Origin: Bacteroidetes bacterium GWF2_35_48
Lineage (GTDB): Bacteria; Bacteroidota; Bacteroidia; Bacteroidales; GWF2-35-48
Direction: 5' to 3'
DNA: 54,277 bases
Assembly (NCBI GenBank): GCA_001769125.1
Contig: MEOG01000119.1
Coordinates: forward strand, 1 to 54,277
In this document: one piece after another, positions 44,047 to 54,158 of the stretch
How positions within the stretch are numbered: position 1 is the first letter of the stretch
Layout: each line of letters starts with the position of its first letter
Notes under the pieces: generated by a model
Told to the model about the DNA's origin: nothing
Databases searched by the model: none
Seen by the model: only the letters and a program-made list of their open reading frames with translations
Made by a program: the position numbers and the translations under genes

Positions 44047-45498
44047 TTACTTTAAAATAATTGTGGATGTAATTCCAGAAATAACTTTAAATGATTTATC
44101 AATAGAAGCAGCTGTGATTTTAATATTTTTGCTGCGGTATATAACTTTGTATTTGCCCGGTAGTAACGACAATGTTTCACTTCCCGTATTTTGTGAGAGA
44201 TTGCAAACCCATTCTAAGTTGTTATCTTTTTCAAGAAAAATACTGCCGTAACCTGTTGTTGGCATTGTAAATTTTATTACTCCGAGTTTGGGTATTTCTA
44301 TAGTTGTGGTATAACTTTGTTTTAGGTCAACATCATTAATCAACAGGCGGGGAAGTGTTAAAATTTCAAGATCGTATTTACCGACAATGTATTTTTCTGT
44401 TTTATTTATTTCCTGAATATTGAGTGTTTGCATTTCTCCTTTTTTGCGAATTATTGCATTGATAGGTTTTGTTTGATTGTACATGTCCATTTTAAAGGAA
44501 AGATTTCCCTGCGGACAATCAGCCGCAATGATGTTGTGTTTGCCTGGTACAAGAGAAATACTATCTACATAAACAGGAGGAATGGAATGTACCATCAGTT
44601 TGTATTTAACCAATGGATCCAGTTCAATCGTATCAGGGTTACCGCGGTGATTCAGCGTGTGAATAAAATTGTATTTTATATTGCCCGACAGGTTATCAAA
44701 CAAAGTAAACGCAACATCTGTTTCTGTAGGTTGATTTGCTACATCAAGCAAGTTTACCTGAGCTGTTGTTGAATTTAAAGCCTGTGAAATAACAACACTG
44801 AGTACTTCACTGAATTGTTTTTCTGTGTTGGCATCATAGTAACTTCCCATACACTCAAACTGGCTTCTGAATTTAACATCTAAGCCTACTCCGATTACAA
44901 AAGGTTTTAATACAATTCCTTTTTTTTGCAGTTCCCACGATACAGCGCAAGGGTCTCCACTGCATTCTTCAATTCCGTCTGTTATTAAAATGATAATATT
45001 TCTTCCAACATTTGATTCAGGAAAATCAGTAGCAGCCTGTAGCAATGATTGTGCAATCAGCGTTGTTCCTTTTGGTTGTAAACTGAATAATTTTTGTTTG
45101 ATAAGCGGAACATTGTCTCTGCTGAAAGGTACTTCGAGTTTTGTGTCATTGCAATCCTGAGAACCATAAGGTGGCGCGAGGCTTTGCGACCCAAAAACTC
45201 TGAAAGCAACTTGAACATTATCTATTCTGCTCAGGCTGTCGAGCATATTTGAGAGTAGTTTTTTTGAGGCATCCATACGGTTTGTTTTTTCAAACTTATT
45301 GGTCATGCTGTTGGATGCATCCATTATAAATAAAATTCTTGAGAGGGTTTTGTTTTGTTTTTTTACTTGTGAGAAGGAGAGTGCAGAGAAAAAAAGAAAA
45401 ATGATTGTGAACAATGATATTTTCCCTAATAAATTTCTGACCCAAGATTTTTTTTTAATTGTAGAATTAGAAGTAATATTATTATTTTTTAAAGTCAT
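44047..45498 (-). CDS. von Willebrand factor A domain protein
   Basis: This 483-residue protein has a long N-terminus with one hydrophobic segment (about 26-44) that ends in SFSQ, likely a signal peptide. The vWA domain (about 53-245) has an intact MIDAS, DASNSM (60-65), with GTTLIAQSLL and ILITDGIEECSGD. The rest (about 250-483) is beta-rich with no family I recognise, in repeats resembling PDTIELDPLVKYKLMVHSIP. Probably periplasmic. Upstream lie two TPR genes on the same strand; vWA and TPR proteins often act together, as in the BatA-D group. Confidence 0.85.
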   Translation of the reverse strand: MTLKNNNITSNSTIKKKSWVRNLLGKISLFTIIFLFFSALSFSQVKKQNKTLSRILFIMDASNSMTNKFEKTNRMDASKKLLSNMLDSLSRIDNVQVAFRVFGSQSLAPPYGSQDCNDTKLEVPFSRDNVPLIKQKLFSLQPKGTTLIAQSLLQAATDFPESNVGRNIIILITDGIEECSGDPCAVSWELQKKGIVLKPFVIGVGLDVKFRSQFECMGSYYDANTEKQFSEVLSVVISQALNSTTAQVNLLDVANQPTETDVAFTLFDNLSGNIKYNFIHTLNHRGNPDTIELDPLVKYKLMVHSIPPVYVDSISLVPGKHNIIAADCPQGNLSFKMDMYNQTKPINAIIRKKGEMQTLNIQEINKTEKYIVGKYDLEILTLPRLLINDVDLKQSYTTTIEIPKLGVIKFTMPTTGYGSIFLEKDNNLEWVCNLSQNTGSETLSLLPGKYKVIYRSKNIKITAASIDKSFKVISGITSTIILK

Positions 45499-45515
45499 AT
45501 TTTATAAATCCGAAT

Positions 45516-46787
45516 TTATTTCTTCAATTTCTTTTCCATCTCAACTCCCTTTTCGGTCATTTGCATTATCTGATAAATACTTGCTAATATCTCAATAACG
45601 TTTTTATTACCGGGTTCGTATTTATGCGCATCTTCAAAAAATGGAATTGCTTTGTTGAATAATTCTTTATATTTTGTTTCATTTAACACTTGGTTTTCTT
45701 TATAAAGCGCGGTAGCAGGTTTGTAATATAAAATAGCCGCGTTGTAATTATAGGTGTACAGAAATTTTTTATCCGTTGTCATTGTACATATTTTTCTGTA
45801 AGTTTCGGCAGATTTATCCCTGTATTCAACAGCACTGGAAGCATAACCCGAACTTTCCATTTTGTCTGACAATTTACTGTAAGATGTTGCCAGATTAGAA
45901 TAGATGCTGATATTGTTTGGTTGAATCTGTAAAATTCTTTCAAAAATTTTCACTTGTTCTTCCGGACTTTCTGTTTTTTTAGAAAGCTCAATTGCAATAG
46001 AAGGCAGCTCTTTACTTTCAGGATATAATTCTAATCCCCTGTCAAGGATTTTTGTGGCTTCTGAATATATTTTTTCATCAATTAGCAAACCCGTGTAATA
46101 GTAATATGCAAGCAAAGAACCTTTTTGTTTTGCGGTTTCAGCATCGCTTGTATAATCAATGGCATTGTGATAATATTTTTTTGCCTTTTCATTATCATTT
46201 ATTTGTTGTGCGCAGAATGCAGCAAAATAATTAATGGAATGAACATTTATTTTATGAAATTTTAAAAGGTGAACAGATATTTCTTTATCATCATCTAAAG
46301 TTTCTAAAACATCTTTAAATTTTTCAAAATTATAAAGTGCGGTTTTATAAAAATCTGCGCTTTTAGGATTTGGTTTTCCTCCAACAGGTTTCAGTTTTGT
46401 AGCTTCATTATAGGCTGCAATTCCATCATTATAAAAAAGCGGACTCAGATCGAACAAAATATTGATAAGTTTATTCCATAAATCTTTTCTCGGATCCAGT
46501 TCTTTGCATTTCTGCGCCGCGGCAAGAGATTCATCCCCGACATTCGAGAATTTCTTCTTGTGAACCGCGCTTTTCATCATTTCTTTATACACATAGGCCT
46601 TTAGATACCACGAAACCGGATCTGTTTTGCCTGCTTCTGTTTTACATTCTGCATCAGCAGCCATTTTTGCTTTTTCAAGATTCGGATCTATCTGGCGCAT
46701 GAGGTTATCAATATTCTGTATGCGGCTTTGCGCCTGAGTAAATGTTATAACAATCAAAGCGGCGACTAATAATGTTAAATGTTTCAT
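45516..46787 (-). CDS. Exported TPR protein, first of two related copies
   Basis: This 423-residue protein has a signal peptide (about 1-19, ending TQAQ) and TPR-like helices throughout, clearest at 245-330 (EQVKIFERILQIQPNNISIYSNLATSYSKL as a region) and at the C-terminus (FEDAHKYEPGNKNVIEILASIYQIMQMTEK). The end resembles that of the TPR protein at 47087, so they look like tandem paralogues. The 17-bp gap to the vWA gene suggests one transcript. Confidence 0.85.
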   Translation of the reverse strand: MKHLTLLVAALIVITFTQAQSRIQNIDNLMRQIDPNLEKAKMAADAECKTEAGKTDPVSWYLKAYVYKEMMKSAVHKKKFSNVGDESLAAAQKCKELDPRKDLWNKLINILFDLSPLFYNDGIAAYNEATKLKPVGGKPNPKSADFYKTALYNFEKFKDVLETLDDDKEISVHLLKFHKINVHSINYFAAFCAQQINDNEKAKKYYHNAIDYTSDAETAKQKGSLLAYYYYTGLLIDEKIYSEATKILDRGLELYPESKELPSIAIELSKKTESPEEQVKIFERILQIQPNNISIYSNLATSYSKLSDKMESSGYASSAVEYRDKSAETYRKICTMTTDKKFLYTYNYNAAILYYKPATALYKENQVLNETKYKELFNKAIPFFEDAHKYEPGNKNVIEILASIYQIMQMTEKGVEMEKKLKK

Positions 46788-46799
46788 AATTATTATTGT

Positions 46800-47009
46800 T
46801 TATTTTGTAATTCTTTTTCTATTCCCTATGTCTTTTTTTTCAGCCTCATATTTTTTTTTCATATTTATACATGCTTTCCATTCCATGTAGTCATCCCATT
46901 CAGAAAATATTTCTTTTTTACTGCTATTTATTTTTTTTTCGAATTCTTTGAAAGAAATACGATAACGAATACGGAATAGCTTTAGTTTTTCTTTTTCGAT
47001 TGTTAACAT
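46800..47009 (-). CDS. Small hypothetical protein, antitoxin-like
   Basis: This 69-residue protein is rich in charged residues. The order RYRISFKEFEKK then EWDDYMEWKAC resembles small proteins (xxYxMSFEEFEKK...DDYxEWKA) found beside toxins in archaea and bacteria. The last ~20 residues (KKKYEAEKKDIGNRK) look simplified. No toxin-like gene is adjacent. It lies between the two TPR genes, 12 bp before the 46787 start on the same strand. It may be an orphan antitoxin; a chance ORF is possible. Confidence 0.5.
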   Translation of the reverse strand: MLTIEKEKLKLFRIRYRISFKEFEKKINSSKKEIFSEWDDYMEWKACINMKKKYEAEKKDIGNRKRITK

Positions 47010-47030
47010 GTTATTATTTATTATTTACAC

Positions 47031-47058
47031 AAAAAGAGAAGACAGGGCTTCTCTTTTT
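47031..47058. terminator. Terminator downstream of the second TPR gene
   Basis: AAAAAGAGAAG (47031-47041), loop ACAGGG, CTTCTCTTTTT (47048-47058). It ends leftward transcription from the 47087 gene and works in both directions. It separates that gene from the small ORF and the first TPR gene. Confidence 0.85.
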
Positions 47059-47086
47059 GCATTTAATATTTTTAAATAATGCAAGG

Positions 47087-48337
47087 TTATTGCCCTAATT
47101 TTTTCTTTATTTCATCGTATTTATCAGTCATCTGAAGTTTGTAATAAATGGTTTTTAATGTATTTATTACATGAACATCTTTTGGATCAAGTTCGTGAGA
47201 TTTTTCCATATAGGGAAGAGATTTTTTAAATTCGTCTTCAGATTTTAGTTTTAATTCGTCATATTTTTTCTGATCTTGTTCATTGTTCGCATCATTTGCA
47301 ATGTCAGCAGCTCGATTGTAATGAAGAACACCTAGATTATAATTTGCGTCAAGAAAATTTGGATCAAACTGAATTGCTTTTTTATAGCTTTCTTCTGCTT
47401 TATCCCATTCTTTCGTTCCTTCTAATAAAGCTCCTTTTGCGAAATAATAGGTTGGGTTTTCCGGGCTTTTTTCTATAGCTATATTAATGTAATCAAGTGC
47501 TTCTTTTGATTTATTTGATTGCAAGTAATAATTTATAAGTTCTGCAATTACATTCTGACAATCGTTTGGATAAAGAGAAATACCTTTTTTCAGGGTTTCA
47601 ACATATTTAATTGTGTCTTTAGTATTTTTAAAGGCATTTGCCAGATAAAAATACATGTTTGCTTTTTCTTTTTTATCCGCACCGTATTTTACAAGAGTTA
47701 ATTTACCATACAGGCTCACAGCTTTCGGGAAATTGCTGGATTTTTCAGCAGCGAGCGCAGCATAATAAATAATTGGAGTGTCAACACGAAATGCAAGTCC
47801 TGACAGTCTGAGTGAGCTTTCAAAATAGGTCAGTGCTTTTGCATAATCTTTTTTGTCTTTGTATTCAATTACGCCTTTATTGACAAACACATTTGCAAGA
47901 GCTGGTAATCTTACTACAATAATATCCTGAAGAATATCTTCATCAACATATTTGGTGTTTTTGTCCATAATCAGTTTGAAGAATTTTTCTAAATCCTCAT
48001 TTTTATTCAAATCAATAGATTTATTTGCGGGATCTTTAAAATTCAATACAATAGCTTTTAAATAGGAATCGTAAGCTTTGGTTGCAGGATCCGGATCTAA
48101 TTCTTTGTATTTTGCTTCTTTGGTAGTCTGAATGGCATGATAGGTGTTTCCTCTGTAATACCAGGTCTTGGTCTCGTTCATTGTTTTTTCGTGCTGCAGG
48201 GCTGCTTCAATAGCTTCTTTAGCCTTATCTAATTCGCCATATTTTAAGTAGTTCCAGCAACTTGTAACTTTTGCAGGCTGCGCAAAAATTGATATTGAAA
48301 AAACACTGAAAAATAAAACAATAAATAACTTTTTCAT
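47087..48337 (-). CDS. Exported TPR protein, second of two related copies
   Basis: This 416-residue protein has a signal peptide (about 1-19, ending FAQ) and TPR units, clearest at 275-345 (EALDYINIAIEKSPENPTYY, GTKEWDKAEESYKKAIQFDP, NYNLGVLHYNRAADI). The C-terminal MEKSHELDPKDVHVINTLKT matches the plan of the 45516 product. A promoter TTTG-N18-TATTTTTG lies upstream at 48372-48401 and a terminator follows, so it is probably a single-gene unit. Confidence 0.85.
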   Translation of the reverse strand: MKKLFIVLFFSVFSISIFAQPAKVTSCWNYLKYGELDKAKEAIEAALQHEKTMNETKTWYYRGNTYHAIQTTKEAKYKELDPDPATKAYDSYLKAIVLNFKDPANKSIDLNKNEDLEKFFKLIMDKNTKYVDEDILQDIIVVRLPALANVFVNKGVIEYKDKKDYAKALTYFESSLRLSGLAFRVDTPIIYYAALAAEKSSNFPKAVSLYGKLTLVKYGADKKEKANMYFYLANAFKNTKDTIKYVETLKKGISLYPNDCQNVIAELINYYLQSNKSKEALDYINIAIEKSPENPTYYFAKGALLEGTKEWDKAEESYKKAIQFDPNFLDANYNLGVLHYNRAADIANDANNEQDQKKYDELKLKSEDEFKKSLPYMEKSHELDPKDVHVINTLKTIYYKLQMTDKYDEIKKKLGQ

Positions 48338-48371
48338 CGGATTAAATTTTAATTATTCTTTTTTAATTTTT

Positions 48372-48401
48372 CAAAAATATATATTTCTTAGAATTATCAA
48401 A
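48372..48401 (-). promoter_or_regulatory. Promoter of the second TPR gene
   Basis: On the minus strand TTTG (48401-48398), 18 bases, TATTTTTG (48379-48372); 35 bp before the ATG. Confidence 0.65.
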
Positions 48402-48411
48402 AATTTATTCA

Positions 48412-51057
48412 TCAGGCTTCCGGTTTTTCATTTTCTTCTTCAGATTCATCGTCTTCAATTATTTCGTCATCTTCTTCGTCCCCATCCTCATCAATAATTT
48501 CATCATCTCCCAAATCTTCATCCAGTTCTTCACCTTCTTCGAGTTCTGTTAAATTTTCAATAGGTTCTGTATTTTCTAACGTGATATTTTCAATTTCATT
48601 ATCCCTGCCAATTTCTTTCTGCTCTTCAATATAGGCAACAGCCGCGATAGCATCATCCTCTTTCAGGTTAATAAGTCTTACTCCCTGTGTTGCTCTACCC
48701 ATAACTCTCAGGTCTGCTACCCCAAGGCGAATTGTAAGACCTTTTTCTGTAATGATCATCAAATCGTCGGTATCTAAAACTCCTTTTATTGCAATAAGCT
48801 TGCCGGTTTTTGGGGTAATATTCAGGGTCTTAACTCCTTTACCTCCTCTGTTTGTTACAGGATAATAATCAATTTTTGATCTTTTCCCATATCCGTTTTC
48901 TGAAACTACGAGGATGTCTTCGCTTTGTCCTTCTATACAAACCATTCCTATTACTTCGTCTGCAGCATTAGAAAGTCTGATGCCACGAACTCCGGAAGCT
49001 GTTCTTCCCATGGGTCTTACTTTGCGTTCGGGGAAGCGTATTGCTCTGCCGGAGCTTATTGCAATCATAATTTCGCTTCTGCCGCGTGTCATTTTTGCTT
49101 CTAAAAGTTCATCTCCTTCGCGTACATTAATTGCAATAATACCCGATTGTCTGGGTCTTGAATATCCTTCAAGCGAAGTTTTTTTAATGATTCCTTTTTT
49201 CGTGCATAATAAAATGTAATTCGACTTAATGTATTCTTCGTCTGTGAGTTTTTTTACATTAATATATGCTTTAACTTTATCATCGGGTTCAATATTAATA
49301 AGATTTTGAATTGCTCTTCCTTTTGACAATCTTGAACCTTCAGGGATTTCCCAAACTTTTAGCCAGAAGCAGCGTCCTTTTTCTGTAAAAAAAAGCATGG
49401 TGTTGTGCATTGAGGCAATATAAAGGTGTTCGAGGAAATCCTCTTCACGGGTTTCTCCTCCTTTGCTTCCAACGCCGCCTCTGTTTTGTTTGTGGAATTC
49501 TGTAACGGGTGTTCTTTTAATGTAACCGAGATGCGAAATCGTAATTGCTACATCTTCGTCTGCATAAAAATCTTCAGGGTTGAATTCTTCAGATGCATAG
49601 ATAATGTCTGTTTTGCGTGCATCGCCGTATTTATCGCGTATTTCAAGCGTTTCATCTTTAATAATCTGCATTCTGAGTACTTCATTTGCTAAAACATCTT
49701 TCAGGTGCGCAATTAGTTTCATCAATTCATCGAATTCTGCTTTCAGTTTATCACGTTCTAACCCTGTAAGACTTCTGAGGCGCATATCAACAATTGCTCT
49801 AGCCTGAACATCTGAAAGGTTGAACTTTTCCATCAGACCTTCGCGCGCATCGTCCACTGTTTTGGATGAACGGATGAGGGCAATAACTTCGTCAATATGG
49901 TCGAGGGCAATAAGAAGACCTTCTAAAATATGCGCACGTTTTTCTGCTTCGCTGAGTTCGAACTGTGTTCTGCGTATGATAACCTCGTGCCTGTGTTCCA
50001 CGAAATAAGCTATCATTTTCTTGAGGTTCAGCATTTCCGGTCTTCCCTTAACGAGTGCGATGTTGTTTACATTAAAGGATGATTGAAGTTGGGTTTCTTT
50101 GTATAAAATATTGAGCACCACATTTGCTACTGCGTCTCTTTTTAAATCAACAACAATGCGCATTCCATCACGATCCGATTCATCATTAACATCAGAAATC
50201 CCTTCTATTTTTTTCTCATTTACTAATTCGGCAATTCTTATGATTAATTCTGCTTTGTTAACGATATAGGGAATTTCAGAGATAACGATTTTTTCCCTTC
50301 CATTGGAATCTACTTCGATATTCGATTTTGAACGCAGAACAATTCTTCCTCTTCCTGTTTCAAAGGCTTCTTTGACTCCCTGATAGCCATATATCGTACC
50401 CCCGGTTGGAAAATCAGGAGCAGAAATATATTTCATGAGTTCAGGAATTTCAATCTCATTATTTTCAATATAGGCAATAATTCCATTGCATATTTCGGTA
50501 AGATTATGCGGAGGCATATTAGTAGCCATACCTACAGCAATACCAGAAGCTCCGTTTACAAGAAGCAAAGGTACTCTAGTCGGAAGCACTGTTGGCTCCT
50601 GAAGTGTATCGTCAAAGTTGTTTTGAAAATTGACGGTATTTTTTTCAATGTCGGAAAGTGTTTCTTCAGCAATCTTGCTCATGCGCGCTTCTGTATAACG
50701 CATTGCTGCTGGATTATCACCGTCAACAGATCCGAAGTTTCCCTGACCGTCAACAAGGGGGTAACGCATTGCCCAGGGCTGTGCCATACGAACCATCGCG
50801 AAATATACGGAAGAGTCTCCGTGAGGATGGTATTTACCCAGCACTTCCCCTACGATTCTGGCTGATTTTTTATAAGGCTTGTTTGAAAAAGTTCCAAGCT
50901 CATTCATCCCGTATAAAATACGACGATGAACCGGTTTCATTCCGTCTCGCACATCAGGTAAAGCTCTCGACACAATAACAGACATTGAATAATCAATGTA
51001 TGCCGATTTCATCTCATCTTCGATATTTACCTTTATGATTTTTCCCGCTTCTGTCAT
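48412..51057 (-). CDS. gyrA: DNA gyrase subunit A
   Basis: The 881-residue subunit has catalytic Tyr121 in AMRYTEARM and the DNA-gate region [16 protein letters not shown]. Six C-terminal beta-pinwheel blades follow, with the gyrase box [11 protein letters not shown] (about 525-535) that supports negative supercoiling, and a strongly acidic tail (about 830-881, mostly E and D). At the quinolone region, E. coli Ser83 corresponds to Ser82, but the Asp87 position is Phe86 (GDSSVYF). It lies divergent from clpC; gyrB is not in the window. Confidence 0.97.
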   Translation of the reverse strand: MTEAGKIIKVNIEDEMKSAYIDYSMSVIVSRALPDVRDGMKPVHRRILYGMNELGTFSNKPYKKSARIVGEVLGKYHPHGDSSVYFAMVRMAQPWAMRYPLVDGQGNFGSVDGDNPAAMRYTEARMSKIAEETLSDIEKNTVNFQNNFDDTLQEPTVLPTRVPLLLVNGASGIAVGMATNMPPHNLTEICNGIIAYIENNEIEIPELMKYISAPDFPTGGTIYGYQGVKEAFETGRGRIVLRSKSNIEVDSNGREKIVISEIPYIVNKAELIIRIAELVNEKKIEGISDVNDESDRDGMRIVVDLKRDAVANVVLNILYKETQLQSSFNVNNIALVKGRPEMLNLKKMIAYFVEHRHEVIIRRTQFELSEAEKRAHILEGLLIALDHIDEVIALIRSSKTVDDAREGLMEKFNLSDVQARAIVDMRLRSLTGLERDKLKAEFDELMKLIAHLKDVLANEVLRMQIIKDETLEIRDKYGDARKTDIIYASEEFNPEDFYADEDVAITISHLGYIKRTPVTEFHKQNRGGVGSKGGETREEDFLEHLYIASMHNTMLFFTEKGRCFWLKVWEIPEGSRLSKGRAIQNLINIEPDDKVKAYINVKKLTDEEYIKSNYILLCTKKGIIKKTSLEGYSRPRQSGIIAINVREGDELLEAKMTRGRSEIMIAISSGRAIRFPERKVRPMGRTASGVRGIRLSNAADEVIGMVCIEGQSEDILVVSENGYGKRSKIDYYPVTNRGGKGVKTLNITPKTGKLIAIKGVLDTDDLMIITEKGLTIRLGVADLRVMGRATQGVRLINLKEDDAIAAVAYIEEQKEIGRDNEIENITLENTEPIENLTELEEGEELDEDLGDDEIIDEDGDEEDDEIIEDDESEEENEKPEA

Positions 51058-51189
51058 TTTATAAATATTAGTGTTTTGAAAATTAATAAGTTATGTTTTG
51101 AGAAAATAGAGGTCTAATGTAGATATTTACTTTTGAAACAAAAAATAAAACAGCATGATTTATTAACATGTTTATGTTTATAAAAAAGC

Positions 51190-51219
51190 TTTGAAGTATT
51201 GGATTTTTAGTTATTTTTG
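51190..51219 (+). promoter_or_regulatory. Promoter of clpC
   Basis: TTTG (51190-51193), 18 bases, TATTTTTG (51212-51219), 33 bp before the ATG at 51252. A further TACTTTTG lies at 51128-51135. No CIRCE or CtsR-like operator is evident. Confidence 0.65.
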
Positions 51220-51251
51220 ACCAATTTAGAAGATTGATTTTTTAACAATTT

Positions 51252-53807
51252 ATGGACGCAAAATTTTCACAGAAAATAAAGGATGTAATAACCTTTAGCA
51301 GGGAAGAAGCTGTAAGACTTGGAAACAGCAACATTAGTATCGAGCACCTTTTCCTGGGAATTCTCAGGGAAGGAGATGGCGTGGCAGTGGACGTGCTGAC
51401 TTCGTTGGGCATTGAAATGAACGACCTCAGGAAATTTATTGAAGCCCGGCTGAAAACCGATAAAAACATTGCTCTTTCTGAAATGGACAAGCTGCCTCTT
51501 TTAAAAGTTACGGAAAAAGCATTGAAGTTTATATACCTTGAAGCAAAGCATCTAAAAAGTCAGGAAATAAATACTGGTCATTTATTATTGTCAATTTTGC
51601 GTGATGAAAATAATATGGTGTCTTCTTATCTTTTAGATAAAAGCATAACATATATGACCATAAAGCAAAGTATTATGCCTGCTGCTCCCGAAGCTGCATA
51701 TAATCAAAATGACGACGATGATGCCCATGAAAATTACAGCCAGGGTAGTGGTTCGGGTTCCGGTTCAGGCTCCAAACAAACACAGAAAACAACATCTGAT
51801 ACTCCGGTTCTGGATAACTTTGGCATTGACCTTACTAAAGCAGTTGAAGAAGGCAGGCTCGATCCAATCATTGGAAGAGAAAAAGAAATCGAACGTTTAG
51901 CGCAGATTCTCAGCCGTCGTAAAAAAAATAATCCGATTCTTATCGGAGAGCCGGGTGTTGGGAAGTCTGCAATTGCAGAAGGTCTTGCAATTCGTATTAT
52001 TCAGAAAAAAGTTTCACGTGTGCTTTTCGGAAAAAGAATTGTTGCGCTTGACCTTGCTTCTATTGTTGCAGGAACAAAGTATCGCGGACAGTTTGAGGAG
52101 CGTATGAAAGCAATTTTAAATGAGCTTTCAAAAACCAGCAATGTCATTCTTTTTATTGATGAGATACACACAATAGTTGGCGCGGGTGGCGCGGCAGGCT
52201 CTCTTGATGCTGCAAACATGCTGAAACCGGCTCTCGCGCGTGGCGAAATCCAATGTATCGGTGCTACCACACTCGACGAATACCGCCAGTATATTGAGAA
52301 AGACGGCGCTCTGGAACGCAGGTTTCAGAAAATAATGGTTGAACCAACCACGGCTGAAGAAACGGTTGAAATCTTAAATAACATCAAAGAAAAATACGAA
52401 GCGCATCATAATGTAATGTATACTCCTGAGGCAATCAAAGCCTGCGTTTCATTAACAAATCGTTACATTACAGATCGTTTGTTGCCCGATAAAGCAATTG
52501 ACGCTTTGGATGAAACCGGTTCAAGAGTACACATTTCAAATATTCATGTTCCGAAAAATATTCTGGAGCTTGAAAAACAAATTGAAAATGTTCGCTCAGA
52601 AAAATTAAGAGCAATAAAGAGTCAGAATTTTGAGCTGGCTGCAAATTTCAGGGACAAGGAAAAACAATGCCTCGAGCAAATTGAGCAGGAAAAAGTAAGG
52701 TGGCAGAAAGAGCTTTCCATGCATAGGGAAATTGTTTCTGAAGATAATGTTGCGGAAGTCGTGGCAATGATGACCGGCGTTCCTGTTCAAAGAATAGCGC
52801 AGGCTGAAGGGAACAGGTTGCTCTGTATGTACGATGATCTAAAAGGCAGTGTTATTGGTCAGGATGATGCCATTAAAAAGATTGTTCAGGCTATTCAGCG
52901 CAACAGAGCAGGTCTTAAAGATCCGGACAAACCTATTGGAACTTTTATTTTCTTAGGTCCCACGGGTGTTGGAAAAACACAGCTTGCCAAGGTTCTTGCA
53001 GAATTTTTATTCGATAATAAAGACAATCTCATTCGTATTGACATGAGCGAGTACATGGAGAAATTCTCTGTTTCCCGCCTTGTTGGAGCACCTCCAGGAT
53101 ATGTCGGGTATGAAGAAGGCGGACAGCTTACAGAGAAAGTACGCCGTAAGCCCTATTCTGTCGTGCTGCTTGATGAAATTGAAAAAGCGCATCCGGATGT
53201 GTTCCACATTCTTCTTCAGGTACTCGACGAAGGCCGCCTGACAGACAGCCTTGGCAGACGCATTGATTTCAGAAATACAATTCTGATAATGACTTCCAAC
53301 ATTGGAACGCGACAGCTTTCTGAATTTGGAAAAGGAATGGGCTTTGAATCTAAAGCAAAAGAAAGTTACGTGGAACAGCAATCCCAAAGTATAATTCAGA
53401 ATGCGCTGAAAAAAACATTTGCGCCAGAGTTCCTCAACAGAATTGATGATGTAATTATTTTCAACGGTTTGAAGCGTGAAGATATTCATAAAATTATTGA
53501 TATTGAATTGAAAGGTTTGTACGACCGCATTAAACAAATGGGCTATGAAATGAGAATTTCTGCTGCTGCAAAAGATTATGTTGTTGAAAAAGGCTTTGAT
53601 GAAAAATTCGGGGCAAGACCATTAAAACGCGCCATTCAAAAATATCTTGAAGATGCTATTGCGGAAATCATCATCAAATCTCCCCTTTCAGAAGGCGACG
53701 TGATATCAATTGGCTTTGATAAGAAAAAAGAACAAATAAAAATCAAACTCCGAAAAGAAAAAGAAGCAAATATGCAGGAGCTTGAAGAAGAAACTTCGGA
53801 GAATTGA
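51252..53807 (+). CDS. clpC: ATP-dependent Clp protease ATP-binding subunit ClpC
   Basis: This 851-residue class 1 Hsp100 protein has double Clp N repeats (about 1-145) and a Gly/Ser linker (about 165-176, SGSGSGSGS). AAA-1 has Walker A GEPGVGKS (about 232) and Walker [13 protein letters not shown]-containing middle region (about 435-485, [17 protein letters not shown]) distinguishes ClpC from ClpB. AAA-2 has Walker A GPTGVGKT (about 570) and [11 protein letters not shown]. It unfolds substrates for ClpP. Followed by the MITE-like element six bases after its stop. Confidence 0.95.
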   Translation: MDAKFSQKIKDVITFSREEAVRLGNSNISIEHLFLGILREGDGVAVDVLTSLGIEMNDLRKFIEARLKTDKNIALSEMDKLPLLKVTEKALKFIYLEAKHLKSQEINTGHLLLSILRDENNMVSSYLLDKSITYMTIKQSIMPAAPEAAYNQNDDDDAHENYSQGSGSGSGSGSKQTQKTTSDTPVLDNFGIDLTKAVEEGRLDPIIGREKEIERLAQILSRRKKNNPILIGEPGVGKSAIAEGLAIRIIQKKVSRVLFGKRIVALDLASIVAGTKYRGQFEERMKAILNELSKTSNVILFIDEIHTIVGAGGAAGSLDAANMLKPALARGEIQCIGATTLDEYRQYIEKDGALERRFQKIMVEPTTAEETVEILNNIKEKYEAHHNVMYTPEAIKACVSLTNRYITDRLLPDKAIDALDETGSRVHISNIHVPKNILELEKQIENVRSEKLRAIKSQNFELAANFRDKEKQCLEQIEQEKVRWQKELSMHREIVSEDNVAEVVAMMTGVPVQRIAQAEGNRLLCMYDDLKGSVIGQDDAIKKIVQAIQRNRAGLKDPDKPIGTFIFLGPTGVGKTQLAKVLAEFLFDNKDNLIRIDMSEYMEKFSVSRLVGAPPGYVGYEEGGQLTEKVRRKPYSVVLLDEIEKAHPDVFHILLQVLDEGRLTDSLGRRIDFRNTILIMTSNIGTRQLSEFGKGMGFESKAKESYVEQQSQSIIQNALKKTFAPEFLNRIDDVIIFNGLKREDIHKIIDIELKGLYDRIKQMGYEMRISAAAKDYVVEKGFDEKFGARPLKRAIQKYLEDAIAEIIIKSPLSEGDVISIGFDKKKEQIKIKLRKEKEANMQELEEETSEN

Positions 53808-53812
53808 TTTTA

Positions 53813-53956
53813 AGTGTCTGTCCATAAAGTCCGATTTCTGCGTTATGCTTACATTTTAAATTAGTCATTTACGGAAGTAAACTCCTAATCTAAAATGATT
53901 CACATGCCTTGAACTCGAACTTTCTGAATCAGACACTGACTTTAGAGACAAACACT
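53813..53956. mobile_element. MITE-like hairpin element
   Basis: Terminal inverted repeats of 19 bp, AGTGTCTGTCCATAAAGTC (53813-53831) and the complement of 53938-53956, match at 16 positions. Inside, CATTTTAAATTAG (53852-53864) pairs with CTAATCTAAAATG (53884-53896) with one mismatch, and TTTAC-GGAA-GTAAA makes the tip loop (53868-53881). The whole 144 bp can fold as one long hairpin with no coding capacity, as expected of a miniature element. The TGTCTGTCCATAAAGT end looks like an IS end. No target duplication is clear. Confidence 0.6.
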
Positions 53957-53976
53957 AAGAATATTTTTTTTGAGAG

Positions 53977-54006
53977 AAACGTCAGGCTTTTGGTCTGGCG
54001 TTTTTT
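53977..54006 (+). terminator. Rho-independent terminator downstream of clpC
   Basis: AAACGTCAG (53977-53985) pairs with CTGGCGTTT (53995-54003) with one wobble, followed by T to 54006. It lies beyond the MITE-like element, which suggests that the element was inserted between clpC and its terminator. Confidence 0.8.
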
Positions 54007-54158
54007 ATTGAGATTGAATCAATGTTTTATAGGCTTGCCGTAATATGTAATAACCATATAACACCCCTGCTTACGCTCGACTTAGTCGAGTGTTAACAGT
54101 AGAGTCCTGTTTGCCCGCATATTTGCCTGAACAGAGACGAGTGCGAACTTTGGGAAAG

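Noticed and set aside
44021-44251. Plus-strand ORF antisense to the vWA gene
   Set aside because: It is a shadow of the vWA coding sequence with no domain features.
54076-54090. CTCGAC-TTA-GTCGAG palindrome as an attachment site
   Set aside because: It is short, single, and no integrase or tRNA is nearby; too little to support the claim.
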